Assembly: GCA_002243285.1 (NCBI GenBank) | Contig: CP022585.1 | Location: 496,001-560,000, forward strand | DNA length: 64,000 nt | Reading direction: 5' to 3' | From: Candidatus Fluviicola riflensis | Lineage (GTDB): Bacteria; Bacteroidota; Bacteroidia; Flavobacteriales_D; Crocinitomicaceae | In this document: positions 41,883 to 51,480 of the stretch, piece by piece | Layout of the letters: each line of letters begins with the position of its first letter | How positions within the stretch are numbered: the stretch's first letter is position 1 | The notes under the pieces: model-generated | What the model was told of the DNA's origin: nothing | The model's database searches: none | What the model saw: the letters and a program-made list of their open reading frames with translations, nothing else | Position numbers and translations under genes: made by a program

Positions 41883-44800
41883 CTACATTTTCACAAGATC
41901 TAAGTTTACTGTCAACTCGCTGTTTGTCAACCGAACAGTATACACTCCCGGAGCAAAGTCTTTTGTTGGAAACTGATACTCCTGCAGATCCGAAAAATGA
42001 GTATGATATACAACTTTTCCCAAATGATCATACACAAACAGTTCCGCAGTTTGTTTTTTACTGAAAACCAATGTGGCTGCCTCGGTTGCAGGATTCGGAA
42101 ATAAAGAAATTGTTGTATTCGATGATAATTCACCCAAGCCGATTATTTCGTTCACTTCGATACAAACAGAGGTGTCCTCACAATTGATCGTTGAGAGAAT
42201 AACAGCATAATTTCCCACCTCTGAAGCAACAAAGGTTTGACCTGTAGCTCCCGGAATGAGTTGTCCTGTCGTGCAGTTGATCCATTGATAATCCACGCCT
42301 GGTAAATCAGCCGAGAGTGTATTGCTTGCACCGCTAACAGTCGTATTGAGTATTTCGACTGTGAGCGAAAGGTGAGCAGTGGAATCACAGCCATTTGCAG
42401 CGCCATTTTCGATTGTAAAGACAGCCGAGTTATTATCCGTGGAATATGTGATCCCGTCTATCCACGTATAGGGCTCACAAGCGAAGACAATATCAGTTCC
42501 TTGACTAGCTGGCAGAAGTGTGAATTGTAAAGTCACGATTGAATCACATCCGTTTACTGCACCATTTACAAAAGTATAGGTTGCGGTAGTGTTTGAGGAG
42601 GTATACAAATTCCCGTCTATCCATGTCAAAGGTTGGCAATCTGATTGAGTGTCGGTCCCGGTTGCGGTCTGAAGAAGGGTTAGGTTAAGTGTAACGATAC
42701 TGTCACATCCATTAGCAGCACTGTTTGAAAGTGTATGAGTAGCGGTATTATTGGAGTTGGTATATGTGATGCCGTTTATCCAGGTGTAAGATTGGCACTC
42801 GGTTCGTATATCCGTTCCGGTAGCTGCCGGCAGAATGGTCAAATTTAAGGTAACCGTACTGTCACAGTTATGGGAATTTCCGCCGGGAATCGTATGAGTG
42901 GCAGTTGTATTGCTGGCCGTATAAGTGACTCCGTTAATCCATGTATAAGACTGACATTCTGTGCGCGTTTCTATTCCGGTTGAAGGAGAATTGATGGTGA
43001 GATTCAGATAGATCGTACTATCACAACCTGTAGCGGAACCATTCGGAATGAGATGAGACGCCGTATTGTTATCTGAAGTGTAGGTTACGCCATTGATCCA
43101 GGTATACGATCCGCAGGCGGTATGGTTTTGTGTACTCACAACCGGAGGAAGCACCTGCAGATTGATGGTTACGATGGAATCACATCCGTTAGCTCCTGCC
43201 CCGGCAAAAATTTCCGTAGCTCCGTTGACAGATGTGCTGTACACATTTCCGTTGACAATGATCGATTCTCCTGCACAGATTGTTTGATTGAGTATGCTGG
43301 TGGCTACCGGATTTACAGCCAACACCAGTTTTACAACACTGTCACATCCCTGCATGTTTGGAAGCGTATCGAAATAGATACCCGGAGTCTGAAGATTGGT
43401 ATTGTTGAATGGATAAAAGCTGTTGGAGCAAATGGTCTCATTGACAAAATGGAGAGTAGGTGCCATAGAAAGATCGAGTCGTATAATACTGTCGCATCCT
43501 GTGCTATTGATCAATGTATCGTAGTAAATTCCAGCTTCAGAACGCGGCTGTCCGGCAAACAAATAGGAGTCACCGGCGCAAATTTCTGCTGCTATGTCAC
43601 TGTTAGTATTGCAAAGAATTGTCTGACAGAAGGTTGTGTGTTGCCCGAGATTGCTAAACGTGTTTTGCGCCAAAGCAGTAAAATGAGTTCCGGGTTGGTA
43701 AGTGGCGTTGATTCGAAGACCACTGGTAACGGTCGATTTACGAATCATTGTTTTTAGAGAAGTACTTGTACCGGCAGCACCGACCCATGCCGTACCGGGG
43801 TCGAAACCGATTTGTCCGATAAGGTCGATCCTGCTGAAATTACGAATGAGTTCGATGGCATCGTCACCGTTGAAGGTAAGCAGACTGTTTGTGAGTCCTG
43901 CCTGTGCTAGAATACCCGCGGCGGCAGAAGGATGAGCAATCACGAAGGTACCATTCGCCGGAATCGTTCCCGTGAGTGGAATGTTCTGATAATAAATAGA
44001 TCCGTCGAAATAAATTCGCAGGGAATAATAGTCAAGATCGATCGGATCATTTGTCGGGTTATAGAATTCGATGGCCTTGTTTGAAGCTGTTCCATGAATG
44101 TATTCGGAGATGTACAACTCCGAGCACGCAACGGGTGTGCAACCTATAGTACTAAGGCGCAGGTTGAGCACAACTAGACTGTCACACATGTTCGTGCGTA
44201 GAAAAGAAGCGGTGTATGTTCCTTGTTCAGTTAGGTTCATACCGTTAAACGTGTAGCTGGACCCCATGCATATTGTGTCTTCAAGTATTGTGGTGATTGG
44301 CAGGCATATGGAGTCGATGTTTTCCAGCCATCCCAATTTACCGATGTCTCGCATAGCAAAAACGATATCCAACTTGCCATCCTGATTGATATCTGCTGTT
44401 TTTTCCATCCAGTAGGAATAGAAAGGTGCTTGGGTGATGTGTTCTTTGGGAGCAAAATTTCCACCACCAAGGCCACGATACCATTGCAAAGGATAATGAC
44501 TTCCAACAACAATGTCAGGAATACCATCTGCATTGAGATCTCCGACTTCCGGATAATGAGTATTGGTAGCATCGATGATAATCTCAGGTGAAAAAGTCAG
44601 TCCTGCTTCTTGTTTGTGCATCACCAGCTTTCCTGTAGTACTTGAAACAGCAAGCAGATCCATATCACCATCCTGATCAAGGTCTGCTACATGGGCATCG
44701 ATGACAAAATTCAAGTTGCTATTGATAACCATCGGAGAAGTGTAGACTCCATTACCAAGATTTCGATACCACTGAAGGATGTGACAACCGGTGAGTTCAT

Positions 44801-46535
44801 ACAATATATCCAGTTTGCCATCCAAATCAATATCTACCAGGGATAAGTTTTTGATAGAACAGTTAATGGTTCCGGGATCGACCGTCTGAAAAGGTAAAAA
44901 TGTTCCGTTCCCCTGGTTTTCATACCATCTTATCATATCAACGGGTCCATCAACAAAAGTGTAGTCAACAAAACAAACAATATCCAGATCACCGTCCTGG
45001 TCCATGTCTCCCAGATCGAAATCACTGACTTCTTCAGATCCCCAGGTAGAGATTGCAATCGGTAAGGCCGTAAAATTGGTGGTTCCTGTGTTTTTTCTCC
45101 ACATAATTTGGGCATCATTGCTTGAATGGCTCACCAAATCCATATCTCCATCGCCATCCAGATCACCCAAACGGAATTTGGTATATCCCAGGTGATTCAT
45201 TTGTTGGGTAATTACCTGCTGTGCTGAAAATTGTTCATTTCCTTCGTTTTCATAAAAGGAAATTCGTGAATTGGTGTATTCCGCGCCATTAGTATTAGCT
45301 TCCTGGCTTGATGCAAGAATGTCCAGATCGCCATCGCCATCATAATCCCTGCAATCGATTTGGTTGATCTTACTCAACAGGTTAGAAGAAATAACGTTTG
45401 CTTCGGAGAAAATAAATTCCCCCAAATTAAGCAGGTCTTCTCCCAAATTCTTATACCATACAATTTTGTCTTCACTCGATGCACCTGAGCAGATATCCAT
45501 TAGGCCATCGTTATCGAAGTCGTCTACAAACACTTCCATGGTGAAGTACTTTTTGTTAATATTACCGGTACGTGTATAAGGTATTCCGTTACCGTTGTTT
45601 CGCAGATAGCCAACTTCATGACTATTGGTAACGTTGCCATGACTGTAAACAATGTCCTCGTCGCCGTCGTTATCGATGTCGGTAGCTACGAGTGATGTAA
45701 TTGGCTGATAGGCGTAAATTTGTGTTCCGGCACCAAAATTACCGCTGCCATCATTCAGATAGAGCCATGTGCTGTTTTCAAAAGTCACGGCAAGATCGGT
45801 ATCATTGTCGTTATCCGAATCTGTAAAAACTGTTTCAACAATATCGAAAACACTGGTGGCAGTGACAGATCCCTGCGAAACAAAGATCCCATTTCCCATA
45901 TTCCGGTAGTGAATCACCTGATAGGTATTTTCTGCAAAACAGATTAAGTCCGGGAGCCCGTCGTTATTCAGATCATTCAGTTTAATATCCAGAATATCTG
46001 TAAAAGTGGCGATTGGGAGGAAGGTGGTAAAATATCCGCCACCGAGATTTTTGTACCAACCTACCTTGTCGGATGAATTAGATGCAACTGCAATATCCTG
46101 ATCGCCATCGTTATCCAGGTCACCGGTTTGCAGGGAATGGCTTTGATGGGTACTGTCAATAAGCCTGTTTAATGAAAACTCTCCGTTCCCAAGGTTTTCA
46201 TTCCAAACAATCAACCCCCCAAAGTGCGAAGTACTTACGACATCCAAATCACCGTCGCCGTCAAAGTCAGCTGTTGAAATGTCACTGATGCGAGAGGTAG
46301 TTTGTCGCACAACACGTTGGGTACCAAAACTCCCATCACCATGATTCAGAAAACAGGAAACAGACTCATGATCACCTGAAAGAACATCTTTAAATCCGTC
46401 TCCATCGATGTCAGCCGAATGAACAGTCCAAGGCCCGTTGATATAGCTGGTTTCAAGCACATGCTCCTGAAAATTTGTCTGTGCACTGTACGAAAAAACT
46501 ATTAGGACAAAGAAGAGAAAGGCTGTCAATTTCAT
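41883..46535 (-). CDS. Giant T9SS surface protein with VCBS repeats, lamin-tail domain and tandem beta repeats
   Basis: A 1550-aa protein with a signal peptide (MKLTAFLFFVLIVFSYSAQ). Residues 30-740 are FG-GAP/VCBS repeats (DIDGDGFKDVLSGDHE, DLDNDGDQDIAVASNS and many more) that form calcium-binding propeller blades. A lamin-tail domain follows (CSELYISEYIHGTASNKAIEFYN), then tandem roughly 53-aa repeats with YTWINGVTYT and GCDSxVxLNLT, and a C-terminal T9SS type A tail (SLFPNPATEAATLVF ... LDLVKM). Likely an adhesin or structural surface protein. Confidence 0.93.
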   Translation of the reverse strand: MKLTAFLFFVLIVFSYSAQTNFQEHVLETSYINGPWTVHSADIDGDGFKDVLSGDHESVSCFLNHGDGSFGTQRVVRQTTSRISDISTADFDGDGDLDVVSTSHFGGLIVWNENLGNGEFSLNRLIDSTHQSHSLQTGDLDNDGDQDIAVASNSSDKVGWYKNLGGGYFTTFLPIATFTDILDIKLNDLNNDGLPDLICFAENTYQVIHYRNMGNGIFVSQGSVTATSVFDIVETVFTDSDNDNDTDLAVTFENSTWLYLNDGSGNFGAGTQIYAYQPITSLVATDIDNDGDEDIVYSHGNVTNSHEVGYLRNNGNGIPYTRTGNINKKYFTMEVFVDDFDNDGLMDICSGASSEDKIVWYKNLGEDLLNLGEFIFSEANVISSNLLSKINQIDCRDYDGDGDLDILASSQEANTNGAEYTNSRISFYENEGNEQFSAQQVITQQMNHLGYTKFRLGDLDGDGDMDLVSHSSNDAQIMWRKNTGTTNFTALPIAISTWGSEEVSDFDLGDMDQDGDLDIVCFVDYTFVDGPVDMIRWYENQGNGTFLPFQTVDPGTINCSIKNLSLVDIDLDGKLDILYELTGCHILQWYRNLGNGVYTSPMVINSNLNFVIDAHVADLDQDGDMDLLAVSSTTGKLVMHKQEAGLTFSPEIIIDATNTHYPEVGDLNADGIPDIVVGSHYPLQWYRGLGGGNFAPKEHITQAPFYSYWMEKTADINQDGKLDIVFAMRDIGKLGWLENIDSICLPITTILEDTICMGSSYTFNGMNLTEQGTYTASFLRTNMCDSLVVLNLRLSTIGCTPVACSELYISEYIHGTASNKAIEFYNPTNDPIDLDYYSLRIYFDGSIYYQNIPLTGTIPANGTFVIAHPSAAAGILAQAGLTNSLLTFNGDDAIELIRNFSRIDLIGQIGFDPGTAWVGAAGTSTSLKTMIRKSTVTSGLRINATYQPGTHFTALAQNTFSNLGQHTTFCQTILCNTNSDIAAEICAGDSYLFAGQPRSEAGIYYDTLINSTGCDSIIRLDLSMAPTLHFVNETICSNSFYPFNNTNLQTPGIYFDTLPNMQGCDSVVKLVLAVNPVATSILNQTICAGESIIVNGNVYSTSVNGATEIFAGAGANGCDSIVTINLQVLPPVVSTQNHTACGSYTWINGVTYTSDNNTASHLIPNGSATGCDSTIYLNLTINSPSTGIETRTECQSYTWINGVTYTASNTTATHTIPGGNSHNCDSTVTLNLTILPAATGTDIRTECQSYTWINGITYTNSNNTATHTLSNSAANGCDSIVTLNLTLLQTATGTDTQSDCQPLTWIDGNLYTSSNTTATYTFVNGAVNGCDSIVTLQFTLLPASQGTDIVFACEPYTWIDGITYSTDNNSAVFTIENGAANGCDSTAHLSLTVEILNTTVSGASNTLSADLPGVDYQWINCTTGQLIPGATGQTFVASEVGNYAVILSTINCEDTSVCIEVNEIIGLGELSSNTTISLFPNPATEAATLVFSKKQTAELFVYDHLGKVVYHTHFSDLQEYQFPTKDFAPGVYTVRLTNSELTVNLDLVKM
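42380..43180. repeat. Tandem 159-bp repeats coding for 53-aa units
   Basis: The GCDS codons recur near 42381, 42540, 42699, 42858 and 43017 at a constant 159-bp period. Units share TECQSYTWINGxTYT and NCDSxVTLNLTILP. Five good copies are followed on the 5' side by three older, diverged ones. Confidence 0.85.
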
Positions 46536-47167
46536 TGGGGGTCAATTTCGCTAACAAATATATGGAAAAACGAAGTTGTTTGGTCGCATTCCCCAATTGT
46601 TGGTTGAACACTCTTCTCAGCACATGGTGCAGAATTATTTTTAAAATTATGTTTAGCTTAAAGTATGGACAAAAAAAATGGACATTCGCTGCCACAATCT
46701 CACATACATCTGACAAAGAGGTTGTACGTTCTTATATAACACGGATGACTTCTGTAAATACGCTCACTGAAATAGGTGTTAAACTTGCAAAACCATTATA
46801 ATTACGCTTTTGATCCGATAACAAATACCTATAACTTCACCACTAAAATACCGTGTCGCTTTTGTGGTAGATGAAAGTTTTGGTGTTATTTCGTTACAAA
46901 ATCCTTGATACTTACCAAAAGTTATTGATGCGGAGTCAGCGTCATTCCTGGAAGCGAAGTAAGAAAAATGGCTGTTTCGTTGTGTTTTGTCAAAAGCGCT
47001 AAAACGTACAGCGATTGCTAAATCAGCTGTGCGTTGCGTTTCAGATCCTGATCTGCCACTTTTGACCATAAAACACAGTCCGCCACAGGCGGATTCACGA
47101 GCGACTTCGGAATGACGCAAAAGGATGTTTTGCTTACTTTTTCAGCCTTGGCAAAAAGTAAGGTCTT
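46536..47167. other. 632-bp non-coding region
   Basis: No convincing gene. It contains the inverted-repeat element at 46939-47118 and a hairpin CTTACTTTTT-N10-AAAAAGTAAG (47133-47162) next to the end of the radical SAM gene, which may end its transcript. The rest (46536-46938) is A/T-rich with no pattern I can support. Confidence 0.6.
46939..47118. repeat. 180-bp inverted-repeat element
   Basis: Ends GCGTCATTCC (46939-46948) and GGAATGACGC (47109-47118) are perfect inverted repeats. An inner hairpin TCCGCC-ACA-GGCGGA lies near 47081-47095. Size and design suggest a MITE or an intergenic palindromic repeat, of a different family from the CCCACAGATGC elements. Confidence 0.65.
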
Positions 47168-48241
47168 TCACCCCACCGCCGAACAACACCTCGTACAAGC
47201 CGGCAGCAATCCACCATTCTTCGTCAATGCTTTTCGCAAACCGCCAATCTCCTTCGAATTCCAGATTTGGTTAAGTTCCTGCTCATAAACATTCCCGATA
47301 GTCAGATTATAACAGCGCCCATGGGCTGGAATCACGCTTCCGTCTGATTTGATCATGATATTGTTGAACACATCCAAACAGGTTTTGCCCACTTTCTGTT
47401 CGGGTCGTAAGTAGTATTGTTCCAGATCTGTTTTCGAAAAAACATGTGGATGAACCGTCACCGGAAACGAATGTTTGGCTTGTGAAATAACGGCCAGTTC
47501 CTGTTCCAGCAGATCAAAATCGTAAGCGTTGAAATCAATGCCGTCTATGTTGGAAGTCGTTGCTTTATAATGTTCTCCGAAAAGCAGATTATGCGCATTG
47601 GCATTGTCTTGTGTGATGAAATTGGAATGCATAAAACCGACTTGTTCCAACGGAAAACGTTTCAGTTCTTCCAGAAAACGCTCCAAATGACCAATATTCC
47701 ATTCGGTGATGACGCAAAAAACACTAATAGGAATGTCTTTCTTGCTCAACAATGCTTCAATGCCTTCCAGCGCACGTTGGTGACTCGATTTATGGCCCCT
47801 GATTTCGTTGTGAATGTCTTCCGGACCGTCGAGGGAAATAAACAATTTGTTCAATCCACCGTTCACTAGCATATCTGCTTTTTGGCGCAGGTTGAGCGCA
47901 TTGGTCGTAATAGCAGTATATAATTCGAGCTGGTTCGCATACGCCAGTGATTCTTCTAAATATTTGTACACCAGCGGTTCGGTAAAAGCATAGCCCAATT
48001 TGGCCGTCGGGTAGTACTTTTTAGTTTGATCTGCAATGCGTCGGAACAATTCCATCGGCATGTGCAACGGGTGTGTCCCGACGAGATTTACCGCAAAATT
48101 GGTGTCGAGTTGCTGGGTTCCTACATCGCACATTTTACAATGCAGGTTACAGATGTTGTTAACGCCCAACACCATCCACTGCGGACCGTGAAACAAATGT
48201 TGCGGAAACAACCTGCGGTTTATGGTCGCCAGTTTACTCAT
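47168..48241 (-). CDS. Radical SAM protein with SPASM-like C-terminal cysteines
   Basis: A 357-aa enzyme with the 4Fe-4S motif C31-N-L-H-C35-K-M-C38, a TIM-barrel core (GLNKLFISLDGPEDIHNEIRGHK) and a Cys-rich C-terminus (GKTCLDVFN, HGRCYNLTIGN, ACTRCCSAVG) for auxiliary clusters. SPASM/twitch proteins modify peptides, sugars or other small substrates. Nothing in the window looks like a precursor peptide, so the target is unknown. It overlaps the methyltransferase gene upstream by 8 bp. Confidence 0.88.
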   Translation of the reverse strand: MSKLATINRRLFPQHLFHGPQWMVLGVNNICNLHCKMCDVGTQQLDTNFAVNLVGTHPLHMPMELFRRIADQTKKYYPTAKLGYAFTEPLVYKYLEESLAYANQLELYTAITTNALNLRQKADMLVNGGLNKLFISLDGPEDIHNEIRGHKSSHQRALEGIEALLSKKDIPISVFCVITEWNIGHLERFLEELKRFPLEQVGFMHSNFITQDNANAHNLLFGEHYKATTSNIDGIDFNAYDFDLLEQELAVISQAKHSFPVTVHPHVFSKTDLEQYYLRPEQKVGKTCLDVFNNIMIKSDGSVIPAHGRCYNLTIGNVYEQELNQIWNSKEIGGLRKALTKNGGLLPACTRCCSAVG

Positions 48242-48902
48242 TCCTGCTCAGTTGAAAAATGGTATTGCGTTCTCCCCATTTGCTCGTTGCATAAACTTCT
48301 ACAAAATCAATACGGTGTGTCCCCGCCAGTTCCCGGATATGTGAAATTCGGCAATCTTCGGATAAAATCATATAAACAGTACATGATTTTTGCAATTCCA
48401 GATCGGAAAGTTGTTGAAATAAATCGGTGAAATACTCAAACGCCGGGCCGCAATAAAAAGCCGCTTCCTTCATGTTTTGTGCTTCTTTCGGGTAATAAGG
48501 TGGATTGATGATTACGTAATCAAATTTATTGATATCCAGTCCATTGAGCAAGCTTGTTTCGATCACAGTAACAGGAAGCCGGTTGTTTTCCGAATTCAAT
48601 TTCAAACCTGCAATAGCTTGTGGATTGATATCCGTTGCCGTAACATACGCGCCGTTTTTCTGTGCATAAAAACTGATCAAACCACTGCCGGCACCAAGTT
48701 CCAGAATTCGTTTCCCTTGCAGTGATTTCCCTGATAAAAATCCTACCAGGATATTGGTCGACAAAAATATTCCCGGGTGAAACACACCAGGCATGATTGT
48801 CAATGAAATACCATGTTTCGCATAGCGTTGTACACCACTGGTTTTCCGTTTATACCAGCGCGACATCAAGGGAAATGTTATGCGTTTCAGGATTCGTCTC
48901 AT
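48234..48902 (-). CDS. Class I methyltransferase with NPPY motif
   Basis: I chose the ATG at 48902 because it sits in an ATGA overlap with the preceding radical SAM gene; this gives 222 aa. Motif I ILELGAGSGLISFYA, the acidic TATDINPQAI and IINPPYYPKEA are present. NPPY is typical of methyltransferases acting on nitrogen (N6-adenine, glutamine amide) in HemK/PrmA-like groups. The C-terminal part is short. Placement between two radical SAM genes implies a shared product. Confidence 0.85.
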   Translation of the reverse strand: MRRILKRITFPLMSRWYKRKTSGVQRYAKHGISLTIMPGVFHPGIFLSTNILVGFLSGKSLQGKRILELGAGSGLISFYAQKNGAYVTATDINPQAIAGLKLNSENNRLPVTVIETSLLNGLDINKFDYVIINPPYYPKEAQNMKEAAFYCGPAFEYFTDLFQQLSDLELQKSCTVYMILSEDCRISHIRELAGTHRIDFVEVYATSKWGERNTIFQLSRNE

Positions 48903-50419
48903 TCCGAATAAAAGCCTTGTTCTTCTGGTTGACGGTATTTCCAGATCTTCATCAATAACTTGATTTCGTATGGATACGCATAGAATTTCAGATGGTAGCG
49001 CCAAAAAGAAACCGAACGTAAAAGTGCTTTCTTCCAGCCTCTGATCCGGAAGTCGCTTTTGGAAGGAAAGTACCCGTTCAATACGATTTCGAAATTCTTA
49101 ATCCGGTTGATGTGTTTGGCTGTGAGCCAGGGTGTGAGCGGATTTTTCCGCTGGTCAAAACGTTCCCATGCAGGTGAAAGCCAGTCTTCCAGCACTTGCG
49201 GAAACTGAAATCCCTGTGCCTGAATTTCGGCATACAGATCGCTGCCTTCCGTTGGAACAGGGCTATAGACGTAAATGATGATTTCCGTATCCGGATTGAG
49301 GCGTTTGATTTCCTGGATAAACCGCAGATCTTCTTTGATCTGCCTCGTCACTTGTTTAGCGTCCTTTCCTGGCATTCCCAGCACAAAACTGTATTCGGGA
49401 ATGATATCGAACTTCCGCAAACGTGCCGCAAACTCTTTGATCTGCTTCCCGGTTTGCGTGCCACCTTTGTCCATTTGTTTCAGCACTTCGTCGTTCCCCG
49501 TTTCGGCACCCAGGAAGATCATTTTGAGTCCGGCTTGTTTCATCAGGCGTAGATCGTCGTCGGTGTATTTATTGATCGTATCAATCCGGCCTTCGCCCCA
49601 CCATGTAAGATTTAGATGCTGAATGCTTTTGGCAAATTCGACCACCCGTGTGCGCGAAGTGAAAAAATTGTTGTCGTAAAATTCAACAGCGTCAATGTCG
49701 TATTGCTCCTTGAGCCATTCCAGGTCGTGAGTAATCCGTGTAGGTTTTAATCCTTTCCAGCGGGCATTATAAATAGGAACTACCGCGCAAAACGAGCAAG
49801 TAAACGGACAGCCGAAACTGGAATGATACGCTACCGTTCGCTGGCCCATGAATGTTTTGGCGATGTAATTTTTTAACGGATAAAACTCGTTCAGCTTCAT
49901 GTAGGGAAACGCTGGCAAATTGTCCATATCCGGTATGGCTTCCTTGCGCGTTTTCACAAAACGATCACCCTCTTTGTAAATGAGGTTCGGAATGGTGTCA
50001 ATGGCAATGGAGTTTGGATTTTCCAGGTATTTGAGCAAGTTGGGAAATGCTTCGTCGCCCGGGCCGCTGATCACATAATCCACATAACCCGAATTGAGCG
50101 CCACCTGGTATTGATTCGCGGCAAAATAACCGCCCCAAATCATAATAATATGCGGAAATCGTTCTTTGATTGCCTTTACATACGGAATAGCCTGGCGCAA
50201 TTGCGGACCCGGCATCACCGTCATTCCAACATATCCGACGGCATGTTCTTCCACCAGTTCAATGATGCGATCCAACGGATTTTGCTCTAGGTTTCCATCT
50301 ACGAAATAATAGTCACACAATCCTTCGATAGATCCGCCAACCTGCAAAATAGAGTTGGGGATGCGGTGTTTTGAGTCGGCACTGCGCGGGTTAAATAAAA
50401 CAACGGATTTGTGAATCAT
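48899..50419 (-). CDS. B12-binding-domain radical SAM protein
   Basis: A 506-aa protein. The N-terminal domain (about residues 1-170) has the cobalamin-binding Rossmann pattern (VGYVGMTVMPGPQLRQAIPYVKAIKERFP, MIWGGYFAANQYQVALNSGYVDYVISGPGDEAF). The radical SAM motif is SFGCPFTCSFC, with Cys near residues 204, 208 and 211, then EFYDNNFF and LGAETGNDEVLKQMDKGGT. Family members do methylations or ring rearrangements (BchE, HpnP/R, PhpK types). It starts an operon with a methyltransferase and a SPASM-like enzyme. Confidence 0.92.
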   Translation of the reverse strand: MIHKSVVLFNPRSADSKHRIPNSILQVGGSIEGLCDYYFVDGNLEQNPLDRIIELVEEHAVGYVGMTVMPGPQLRQAIPYVKAIKERFPHIIMIWGGYFAANQYQVALNSGYVDYVISGPGDEAFPNLLKYLENPNSIAIDTIPNLIYKEGDRFVKTRKEAIPDMDNLPAFPYMKLNEFYPLKNYIAKTFMGQRTVAYHSSFGCPFTCSFCAVVPIYNARWKGLKPTRITHDLEWLKEQYDIDAVEFYDNNFFTSRTRVVEFAKSIQHLNLTWWGEGRIDTINKYTDDDLRLMKQAGLKMIFLGAETGNDEVLKQMDKGGTQTGKQIKEFAARLRKFDIIPEYSFVLGMPGKDAKQVTRQIKEDLRFIQEIKRLNPDTEIIIYVYSPVPTEGSDLYAEIQAQGFQFPQVLEDWLSPAWERFDQRKNPLTPWLTAKHINRIKNFEIVLNGYFPSKSDFRIRGWKKALLRSVSFWRYHLKFYAYPYEIKLLMKIWKYRQPEEQGFYSE

Positions 50420-50428
50420 GAATGGCCT

Positions 50429-51277
50429 CTAAAATAAAATCGGAACATAATGTTTGTCTATGTTCATCGGTTTGTTGCCGTTAAGGTAATGAATATTCAC
50501 ACTTGCTTTTCCGTTTTTCACGGTCACATCAACCACATTGTCCCATTTTCCGCCACCCATTCCGGAGGCGATGAAACGCAGGTTCTTGTATTGATGAATG
50601 GTTAATTCGCTTCCCATTGGCATAGCGCCAACATCACCTGCAAACAGGTAAACGGGAGTTTCCGTTTGACTCAACGCCTGAATTGTATTCGGGTAAAACT
50701 CACTCACGGGCGCTCTTCCTTCCGTATCATTTGGGATAATTTGAGGTGTAAATCCCGGATTTTGCCAAATCACCTGGTGAACGAAAATAAACACATTGTC
50801 ATACTCTTTTTCCGAAGTCAATTCCACAAACTCGTTTAGCTGCGCATTGGAAACATTCCAGCCGTTTTGAATGACATCCCAAATGATAAACAGGCAATTT
50901 CCTTTTTCGAAATGCTGATTTCCGTTTCCATAACGTTCCTTGTACAACATGCCGTCACGTAAATCCTGGTTCCCGGGAGCAAAATAGACTTTATACGGAC
51001 TTTTTTTAATAGCCTGATCAATCAACATCCACGATGGGGCGTCGCACCGGTGAACAATATCGCCTGTAAACACGCCGAAATCGATGGTTTTATCCTTACA
51101 TGTCTTGTCGAAATAAGCCTGGAAAGGTTGGTACAACCCGCCTGTTATATAGTTAGGGCCACCACAAACATGTCCGGCAACATAAAAATGCAGGTCTTCA
51201 CGCTCTGCTTCTGCTTCTGAACAACCGACAAAAAACAAAGAACTCAGAGCCAAAAAAGCGAGTACGTAAATTTTCAT
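50429..51277 (-). CDS. Metallophosphoesterase-like lipoprotein with degenerate active site
   Basis: From the ATG at 51277 (MKIYVLAFLALSSLFFVGC) the protein is a 282-aa lipoprotein. The calcineurin fold is recognisable: YVAGHVCGG, FGVFTGDIVHRC, YFAPGNQDLRDG, IFVHQVIW and YLFAGDVGAMP. But key metal ligands are changed: the first Asp of DxH is missing, GNHD/E is GNQD and the last GHxH is GDVG. It may bind few or no metals and act as a surface binding protein. It sits 9 bp upstream of the B12 radical SAM gene and is probably co-transcribed. Confidence 0.78.
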   Translation of the reverse strand: MKIYVLAFLALSSLFFVGCSEAEAEREDLHFYVAGHVCGGPNYITGGLYQPFQAYFDKTCKDKTIDFGVFTGDIVHRCDAPSWMLIDQAIKKSPYKVYFAPGNQDLRDGMLYKERYGNGNQHFEKGNCLFIIWDVIQNGWNVSNAQLNEFVELTSEKEYDNVFIFVHQVIWQNPGFTPQIIPNDTEGRAPVSEFYPNTIQALSQTETPVYLFAGDVGAMPMGSELTIHQYKNLRFIASGMGGGKWDNVVDVTVKNGKASVNIHYLNGNKPMNIDKHYVPILF

Positions 51278-51305
51278 ACAGTGAATTATTTGAATGTAAA
51301 AATAC

Positions 51306-51405
51306 ACTTGTTAACCACAAAGATTCACAAAGTTTTTTGATGTGCGAAACTTGTTAAGGACGCAAAGGCGTTCTACCTGGATCTCTTTGTGTTCTTCTAA
51401 CAAGT
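51306..51405. repeat. 100-bp inverted repeat between lipoprotein and sulfotransferase genes
   Basis: ACTTGTTA (51306-51313) and TAACAAGT (51398-51405) are inverted ends, with inner CACAAAG/CTTTGTG pairing. It resembles a small palindromic intergenic repeat. Confidence 0.55.
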
Positions 51406-51480
51406 CAAATTTGCCCTGATCCTTGTTCCTTTGTGTTGAATAGTTGAGAAAGCACCTTACTATGTTTCCGTGTCGTTAAA

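Noticed and set aside
46779-47120. A 113-aa open frame on the minus strand
   Set aside because: It lies across the inverted-repeat element (46939-47118), is Ser/Arg-rich without a domain and reads as translated repeat DNA.
47168-48241. RiPP maturase with a precursor peptide nearby
   Set aside because: The SPASM-like tail would fit, but I found no short Cys- or Gly-rich precursor ORF in the flanking 1 kb.
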